Source of the DNA: Stereum hirsutum FP-91666 SS1 | Taxonomy: Eukaryota > Basidiomycota > Agaricomycetes > Russulales > Stereaceae | Assembly (NCBI RefSeq): GCF_000264905.1 | Contig: NW_006763135.1 | Coordinates: 847,179 to 911,178, forward strand | Direction: 5' to 3' | DNA: 64,000 bases | Shown here: positions 56,881-64,000 of the stretch, one piece after another | How positions within the stretch are numbered: the stretch's first letter is position 1 | Layout of the letters: the number at the start of each line of letters is the position of its first letter | Notes under the pieces: generated by a model | What the model was told of the DNA's origin: nothing | Database searches by the model: none | What the model saw: the letters and a program-made list of their open reading frames with translations, nothing else | Position numbers and translations under genes: made by a program

Positions 56881-58129
56881 CCTTCGTTCGTCCGAGTACG
56901 TAACCCCAGAGTTGCGAACAAGACGAGTACGTAGCAGCCACGGAACACCAGTGCCACTCGTTATTGCATGACTTCAAGAACAGCCCTCAAACGAGTGTTA
57001 AACTGAACCAACGCTCCAAAACCGGACGGAGGCCGCAAAACGATGGCACGATGGACAATGCGCAGCAAAGCGTAGTCCACAAGAATAATACAGATATTCG
57101 CTTATTACGCTCGAAGCCGCCTTTGTCGTCAGGATTTACAGGCAAGGACGCCGCACTCCAGCAGTCTTCAGGGAGTCTTCAACGACACATGAACTCCAAA
57201 CAGGGTGAGAAGTCGGTGTTCACCCGTCACAAGCGAAACGACGAGCTCTGCGCACCGCAGCAGCGCCCTCGAGCGCATTCGAAGCAAAATCACGACAGCC
57301 AAAAAAGTGGGGAGGTTGAAGAATATGCTCCGCTCGTCATAATAGCGCTCGGTCTGGGGATGAAGCTTGAAGAACGGGTGGTTCGACGCAGTTCCATGAT
57401 CGACGGTTGGACGGAAGCCCACAAATGGCAACAACGCGTCTCATCACCAGCACCGGATGTTACCGGAAGGCGATCCATCTGTTCTACAGCAGGTCTTTAT
57501 TTTACGCGTGCTGGGGTTGTGGGGTATTGCGGGGCATGAATGACCCCTGTGGCACGAAACGACCTCCTTCCAATATGCCCCTACACATTAGCCTTATACC
57601 CGAATCCCCTTCGCGACATATGCATGAACACACATACCAAGCGCAGTAAACTCTTTCAACGAGAGAAGAGGTCCTCTTGACGCAACAAGAAATGGCCGCG
57701 AAAAGAAAAACACAAATCGAAGCGTCATGGTCCCCGGATCGTCGAGGTTCTGCTGCGGGTGGCGCGCACGCCGTACAGGATAGCGGAATAATGTGTCGGG
57801 AATGCTCCAAGGGTAGTCACATCGAACTGGGTGGGTACCGGCCAGTGTCTTTGGTCGGGACTCGCAGCAGCATCGCCATCGAGAAAGTATTCGGCAATGT
57901 CACAGTGGCGTGCGCCACAGTTCGTACAGCACCCTCGGAAACGTCGAACCGTAAATTCCAAGAAAGATTCGTCATTGTGCACTTTCCTCTCAACAGGAGT
58001 GTCTCAATCACCTCCGAGCGAAAGCCTACACCTACCCGCATGCTCATACCAGGACTCTGATTATTAGGCTTCCCAGGGCCACAGTGCGAATTAAATCCAT
58101 AAAAATAATGGTCAGAGAGATGAGCGAGC
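56881..58129. other. Intergenic, no gene supported
   Basis: About 1.25 kb between the repeat-protein promoter and the 3' end of the TMEM135-like gene. A 191-codon plus-strand frame (56964-57539) and frames near 57680-58245 show no domain, biased composition or splice continuity and are not called. Confidence 0.45.
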
Positions 58130-61056
58130 TCAGTTCGGTCCGATAAACTGGTACAATATCCGCCTAACGAGGCCTGAGAGGTGCTGTGGGTCATGCTACG
58201 GATGGAGATGACAAACGGGTTAGATTGTAAGCTCCGACGTTTCACTGAAGAGAAGAGCCCCCCAAAGGACGAAGAAGAGGGTAAATGGAGGGGTGCACAC
58301 CTGGTATGTGCTCTGTCGACACGGAGAAGTACAGAAGGTCAGTGCACTGCTGCGCGCAGAAACGAAATGAAAAAGCGTACCATAACCATCCCCATTCCAA
58401 TGGCCGTCAGCTGCACCAAAAGAAGAAGGGCCCATTAGTCTCGATCCGTCATCACACCAGTGCAAGACTAGACCAAAGAAGAATGTAGGGAGAAATGAGG
58501 GAAATCAACTCACCACCGCCTCCCCAACTTCCCCTCTCCCGCTTCTGGGCACCAGCCCCTTCCCCCTCGCCATGACCCACGCGCTCTCCAAACCCTTCGG
58601 AAGCACGTACATAGCCAGCTCTCCTCTCCTTCTCTTCGCTTCGACGAATAGACTTAGGCCCGAGAGGAGTCCGCCGAGCCAGAAGGACTGTTTTGAGATG
58701 AGGAGGTTGACGAGCCAGAGGGGCGGTTTGAATGATCCTGATGATCCTGACGGGGAGCGGGTGCGGAGACGCAGGAGGAGGTCGTAGAGGTTATGCTTGA
58801 AGCAGAAGAAAGCTGCAGAGAACAACGAGAGCGATTTAGATTTAGTACTGCTACTTTTGAGGCAATGCTACGAAGAAATGGAAACCTACATTGATAGATC
58901 ACGACGAACGTCCCCAAGAACGCCGCACTCCTCATCGTTCCCCATCCTGCTCTCCCCAGCATTTTGACCGGCTCTTGGGCAAACGCTTTCCTCTTGAATA
59001 GCATCATCGGTATAAAGTGCAGCGCACCGTAAATCGGCAGCATCCACCTACAGAATAACGTCAACGGTCGTCAATGATTCCGCTTCGAGCTCCGGTCAAA
59101 TTGACGGTAGAAGAAAAAACCCAAAACCCCACCTAAACACAGAAATAAACCTATCCACCGGAACCGCCAAGCACGACTCCACAGCAGGATGCACCGCCGC
59201 ACACGGCCCATACCGCGTCCCCCATATAGGTGGCTCAAAGGCCGTGGCAGCTGTAAGACGAGCGACGAGCTCGGTCGAGTTCGAGGGGAGGATTTCCTGT
59301 TACGTGCAGCCGGTCAGTACTCGCTCAGAAGCCAGAAAAAGAATATGGGGAAGAGGAAAGGTGATTGAAAGTAGGGGTTCTGAGAAGTGAAGAGAGCGTA
59401 CGTTTCGCTCGAGGACCCTCTCGAGATCTTCGAGCTTGAAGAATCCGTCTCTGACTAGGTCACGGTTCATGCTGACGCCTTCTGCGGGGATCTTTCCGGC
59501 CTGGTTGATCCTGGAGTGAGATCTCTCGGTCAGTGCATGTGCCACCCAAGCGAGACCGAACGGTGCGTACCAGGTCACATATGATCTAGGAAGTGTATCT
59601 GGCCGAACTATGCAAAGCAATAGTAATTGAGGATCAGTCTTTTATGGATGGGACGGCGTATACGTACGCAGGAAGCCATAGAGGATCTGTCCACAGCTGT
59701 CAAAAGAGCCCAAAAAATATCAGCCTTCCGATCGTAACAGAAGACTTGAGGGAAGTCAGAGTTGGAAGTTACATACCAGAGCGAAAACACGATAACATCC
59801 CCATACGGAATACTAAAATTATGCTTCGTCGAGAACGCGTTATATGATCCTTGCAGCCCTCTAAACCACAAAAACGATCATCAATCGCGTCAGTACCACC
59901 ATCTCCGCCGTGCTCTTCCATAAGCTGGACGGAAGACAAAAAGAGGAAAGGACAAACCTAACAAACAACTGCTGCGCAATAACCGTCCTCCGTCCACCCT
60001 TACTCCTCTCAAACAAAATCGCCAACCCTCCCGCAATCGCACCAGCGACGACCGCATGCCACCTCCTCGTCTTCTTCCGCACCCAAACCTGGCGCATCTG
60101 CGCCGTCGTGCTCAGCCTTGCTCTTCTGTGCGCTAGAAGTGTACCGCCTGTTCTCATTCGTTGGCTGTCGATCGTGAGCAGGGAAGAGGAGGGGCTGGGC
60201 GTTTCGTCGTCTTCATCATCATCGTCGTCGAGGGCGGAGGATGGTAGTGAGTTGGGTCTGAGGTTGGAGGTGGGTGTGGGTGGGTATGAGAGGGAGGTTA
60301 GGTAGGAGGGAGAACGGATAGACGTGAAGTCCAGCGAGGCGAGACGGGAGAGTTGAGCGGAGAGGGGAAGGTTTGGAGGGAAGAGGATGGGGAAGGCGTT
60401 CAGTAGAAATTTATACAATGTCACGAAACTGCCTATACATCACAACATGTCTCAGCATCTCTTGAACTCAAGAGGATTCGTGATAAAACAACGAGAGAGC
60501 CTACCAAGCATAGCAGCCGCTCTGAACGAATCTGGTCCGAAGAGGGCATGTTGGATGTAACTTATTCGGTGCTTTCTATGACAACGAAATATAGGACGTG
60601 GAGAAATGAGCGCGAAGGTGACGAGAGTGATGAGAGAACCGATCAACCAAGGACATACCTCGGAAAGTTCTTGATCCTAGCCATAAGAATAAAAAAGTTG
60701 ATCCCCGACCGTATCGCAAACGCCAACGTGGCCGCTCCTACTTGTACATACCCATCAACAAACCTCCACAAAAAACGAACACTCAAGAGAAATGAAAACG
60801 CACTCAATCCGCCTCTCGTCCCATGTTCCAAACACTCCCACAAATCGCCCACCTCCACGGCCGGCTCCCCTCTATCCCTCCACACCATCTTCCTCGCCTC
60901 CTTCAGCCTCTCCTCATAATTCGCCAATACCACCAAATTCTCGAACGATGCTATTGCCCGTCTCGGTCGAAATTGGAGGTACGATTTTGTGCGGTTGAGT
61001 GGTGGGCCTGGACCACCTGAGGATGGGAGTGGCGCTGGTGGGGGTTTTGAGTCCAT
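58130..61056 (-). CDS. TMEM135-like integral membrane protein
   Basis: Homologue of TMEM135, a multi-pass protein of peroxisomes and mitochondria linked in animals to organelle dynamics and lipid handling; the fungal role is not established. The start is chosen at the ATG at 61056 (MDSKPPPAPLPSSGGPG), the first that leads into conserved sequence. Landmarks: ASFENLVVLANYEERLKEAR, HGTRGGLSAFSFLLSVRFLW, an acidic insert, RWHAVVAGAIAGGLAILFER, IPYGDVIVFSLWCGQILYGF, RPDTLPRSYVTW, CAAVHPAVESC, GWGTMRSAAFLGTFVVIYQ, FCFKHNLYDLL and LISKQSFWLGGLLSGLSLFV. After two small introns the last exon reads DPQHLSGLVRRILYQFIGPN and stops at TGA 58130-58132. About nine short introns. The family call is strong from the ordered Cys-rich and Tim17-like blocks. 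Confidence 0.87.
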
Positions 61057-61990
61057 GATTTCTTCGTTTCTTGATACGACGGCGGAGACGTTTTTGAATT
61101 TTTTAGTCGTAACTCGTAAGGCAATGGGAGAGACTGAGGCTATTGAGGTACGAAGGGTATGTAGGGTATGATTTACGGATGAAGGAGCAAAGGAAAGAAA
61201 GCGAAACTGTGGGGTAACGCTTTCCCCTGGCCGGTGAAAGCCACGCCTCTGGGGTAATTTCGTCTCCGCACTCAGATCCCGATAGCCCGATGTCATATCC
61301 CAGCAATAATCACGTTCCTCGCGCGACTTTGTCTGCTTTAGCGATGTTCACGTCAAACACGGTCTGAAGTGTGCTGCCAGTGTCGATTCCACTTTTATTC
61401 TTACTTGAAGGGTAGAGGATGACTTTCTCATGAACGTACGTATACGACCTAAATATTCAGACAAGGGACGAAGACACGAGGCAGTGTCCAAAAATCGTAC
61501 GCCCGTCCGAACAAAGACACGTCGGTGCATGTTCGGAGCAGACGGTGCTAAATTAGCGGAGGAACTAGAAGCAAAAGGGTGACCGATCGTTTGCATGTTG
61601 GTGGCACATCTCACCCTCTTCTTAAATCGTGCAGGCACACAGAGAACGAGTGTCATGGAAGCTCAAGCATGGATACATCTGGCATTAGAGGTGTGAATGA
61701 CCGACAAGGATACATGCTTCTCCGCTGTGAGAGTGAACCGTAATCTGAATAGCAAATATCGAAAGATCAGCACGATGCTCGATCAGAAGGACGGACGCAT
61801 GACGGAGGATGAAGAGAGGGTGATCAGACAATAATAATGATTCCGGATAGACGTGAATCCTCAAGGACAGTAAAGTCTCGGTTGAGGGAGTCTGTTCTGT
61901 CATCGCGTAGCACCCTCTGCATCTCCCACGAACACAAAAAAAAGAAAGAAAAAAGACAAAGGAAATCAGAACTCACCAAACGTCCACAGC
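61057..61990. other. Intergenic, no gene recognised
   Basis: About 930 bp upstream of the TMEM135-like gene and downstream of eS12. An A-rich tract near 61938-61960 lies just beyond the eS12 stop codon. Open frames here are unsupported. Confidence 0.5.
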
Positions 61991-62503
61991 TCAACGGCTC
62001 TTGAAGTAGTCCTCAAGAACGTGCCTCCCCTCCGTCTCCGTGCCGTACTCCTTAACGACGACACACGAGCACCCAACGATCTTACGCGGGTTGCCCTCCC
62101 TGTCGATCTTGCAAAGTCCGGCCCAGGTCCCGAGGATCTTCGCGTCTCCGACCTTGATGAGGGGGATTTTGTGGGTAGCGCAGAGAGCCTCGATAAGCTT
62201 GATGTACTCTGCCTCGGTACAGGTCTCGACGAGGACGCAGAGGTGGGCCTGGCGACGGTCCAAAGCCTTTGCGCACTCGCGGAGGCCACGAGCGAGACCG
62301 TCGTGCACGAGGGAAATCTTCAGGACTTGCTGTTTGGGTGAAAATTATTAGCATTTTTCAGCAGGAAGTAACGGTACGAATACGAGCAGGACACTCACCT
62401 GAAGAGCCTCCTCAACGGAGAGTTTTCCCTTGGGGGCGGTGGAGGATTCCTCGACCTCGGGGGCCGCCTCCTCGACATTGATCTCATCTCCTGCGTCAGA
62501 CAT
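61991..62503 (-). CDS. RPS12: 40S ribosomal protein eS12
   Basis: Structural protein of the small cytosolic ribosomal subunit (L7Ae-like fold). Exon 1 is 62399-62503 ([20 protein letters not shown] through EEALQ) and exon 2 is 61991-62329, with an intron of 69 nt (GTGAGT...ACAG), giving 147 residues, normal for the family. Recognisable blocks are [66 protein letters not shown] and [17 protein letters not shown]. The acidic N-terminus is usual for fungal eS12. Divergent from the SKI8-like gene with 287 bp between start codons. Confidence 0.97.
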
Positions 62504-62790
62504 CCTATATTTTATCACGCTCGTCGTCAGCACCATCTAGTGGTTAACAGACGGATGAGACGTACGTTTTTGATATGGATAATTTTGCTAGGGGCTACAG
62601 GCGATGTCTTCGTCCGCTCTCGTTGATGGTGTGGAAAAAATAAGGTTCACGGCGCGAGAAGTGTTATATAGCAAATGTTCCCACGCCTTCGGGGTTGGCC
62701 GCCACCGTACGTATGAACGTTCAACGATCGGTTCGAAGTCCCGTTTCGTCTTGCCATCCTTTGTCTGTGTTGTTGTAGTTGTAGTCCATA
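62504..62790. promoter_or_regulatory. Bidirectional promoter eS12 / SKI8-like
   Basis: 287 bp between divergent start codons. It includes a TTATATAG tract at about 62664-62671. Both the ribosomal protein gene and the WD40 gene must be driven from here. Confidence 0.5.
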
Positions 62791-64000
62791 ATGGTAAGCC
62801 TTGGTTATTGTTTGACCGGGGCATAGCTTCATCTATATATTATAGAGTCTCGCGTTCCTTCACGCTCTCGATTGTCAAGAACGTACGCGCTTTCGCCACA
62901 CACCCTTCGCCGTTCACTCACCCACCCTTATCAACCACCAGCCCACTCCGATGCCATCTGGGGAATAAAATGGACACCCACATCCGACACCGCAATTTCC
63001 ATCTCTGCTGACGGAACCGTCAAACGATGGGACTCATCCTCTGGCCAAGTCCTCCGCTCGCTCGCGCCCCATCCACTCGCTATCGTTTCGCTCTCCACTT
63101 CTCCAGATGGTAAACGGGCATTATATAACACGATCGAGGGACTGACCGGGCTGTGGGACGTGGAGAGTGGGGAGGTGCTGGGAAAGTGGGAGAGTTATGC
63201 GCGGACTGGAGGCGAGGCGACCGAGCCATGTGAGTGTTGGATTCAGAGATTGTGTTCCGGGGTGAGAGATAGCGTAGATGATATCTTGTACATAGTATCT
63301 GGAAATTCAATGTCGAACGCCATTCTGACAAGTCGCTCGCTTCGTAGCATGGTCCGTGTCCTTAAACCCAACAGGAGCTTCGTATGCCTCCACCGGCAGC
63401 TCAGGAAACGTCACCATCCATTCCGCCACTCCGGACTCTTTCGGTCAAAAACTCGCTACGTTGTCTAGCGGAAGGAGTAAGTTCGGCATGCGATGTAGTC
63501 ATGTGAGCCATGTCTTCCTTTCTTTCCTGCTCCAGTCACCTTTGTTCTGCTCCCCGACAAATACCGCCACTCCACTCACAACTCCTACTCCATCCCGTTC
63601 GCCTGTGCATACGCTCGAAACTGATCTATGACTTGTCTTCCTGGCACTGGTGGGATCCTGTGTAGAGTCCAGATGGTAGCAGAGTCGCGCTCGCCGCTGA
63701 ATCGGGCCAAATCTACATCTTCGACCTTGCATCGCAGGCTCTAACCGTCACCTACACCTCACATGCAATGGCCGTTCGCTCCCTCGCTTGGTCGCCGGAC
63801 TCGCAGGTACGTCCTTTCCACTTCCGCCTTCCACCGTCCACCTTCCAAAGACGTTTTTACCGTCCTCCTATCGGTCACGCCACTCCACCTCACCGCACCC
63901 CATGTTAGGCTGTTGCGCACGATCGTCGTCCAAAATTCTAACATTCTGCCCGTCCCACCATCAACAGCTCCTGATGTCAGCGTCAGAAGACAAACGGCTC
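62791..64000 (+). CDS. SKI8/WDR61-like WD40 protein, 5' part (runs off window)
   Basis: WD40 propeller related to Ski8/Rec14 (animal WDR61), a subunit of the Ski complex that feeds RNA to the cytoplasmic exosome; in fungi it also acts in meiotic recombination. The first exon appears to be the start codon alone (62791-62793), followed by a 52-nt intron and exon 62846-62882 (SLAFLHALDCQE). Then exon 62942-63229 (PHSDAIWGIKWTPTSDTAIS, ISADGTVKRWDSSSGQ), an exon from 63348 (AWSVSLNPTGASYASTGSSG, NVTIHS), an exon from about 63666 (SPDGSRVALAAESGQIYIFD, MAVRSLAWSPDSQ) and the last visible exon (LLMSASEDKRL). WD-type blades repeat at the expected spacing. The 3' end is outside the window. Confidence 0.88.

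Noticed and set aside
56964..57539. 191-codon plus-strand open frame
   Set aside because: No domain, no splice partners and unremarkable composition; it lies in an otherwise empty intergenic region.

Overview
This is a stretch of nuclear chromosome from a filamentous basidiomycete, almost certainly an Agaricomycete. Genes are split by many short (about 50-70 nt) GT-AG introns. The gene content is typical of mushroom-forming fungi: a DUF6533-type seven-helix protein, F-box/leucine-rich proteins, an HPP-family protein, paired iron-dependent dehydrogenases, and a Ty3/Gypsy retroelement. No rRNA, CRISPR or bacterial-type features were seen. Spans and exon edges were read by eye from splice motifs and protein continuity, so small internal exon boundaries may be off by a few bases.

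Layout. 1-1043: 3' end of a GH3 beta-glucosidase (+). 2966-5434: orphan multi-exon protein (+). 6212-9262: RecQ-family helicase (-). 10587-12017: F-box gene with an in-frame stop (+). 12612-14235: iron-containing dehydrogenase / maleylacetate reductase-like (-). 14725-18824: VAC14 (+). 19184-19941: HPP membrane protein (-). 20886-22486: second copy of the dehydrogenase (+). 23085-25045: decayed F-box gene (-). 25864-29847: VPS41 (-). 30250-30873: small AIM19-like membrane protein (+). 31015-34682: complete GH3 beta-glucosidase with a PA14 insert (-). 35383-37064: CHS5 exomer subunit (-). 37772-39073: orphan Ser-rich protein (-). 39476-51577: a complete 12.1-kb Ty3/Gypsy element (-). 52011-53513: DUF6533 protein (-). 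55209-56709: secreted proline-rich repeat protein with regular Arg-Arg sites (-). 58130-61056: TMEM135-like protein (-). 61991-62503: ribosomal protein eS12 (-). 62791 to the window end: SKI8/WDR61-like WD40 protein (+).

How the genes relate. Several housekeeping genes act in endomembrane traffic (VAC14 for PtdIns(3,5)P2 at the vacuole, VPS41 in HOPS, CHS5 in Golgi-to-surface export), but they look like ordinary neighbours and not a cluster. The two dehydrogenases are divergent paralogues flanking VAC14 and HPP. The two GH3 genes are also paralogues, 30 kb apart. Both F-box genes carry premature stops.

Most unusual content. (1) The retroelement is very young: 295-bp LTRs differing at one base and a perfect 5-bp target duplication. 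Its gag-protease and pol frames are continuous apart from one UGA, it carries a third 1103-residue ORF downstream of pol, and it lacks an obvious tRNA primer site. (2) The gene at 55209-56709 has the architecture of a Kex2-processed repeat precursor: signal peptide plus two alternating proline-rich peptides separated by Arg-Arg. This is a candidate secreted-peptide or RiPP-like system.
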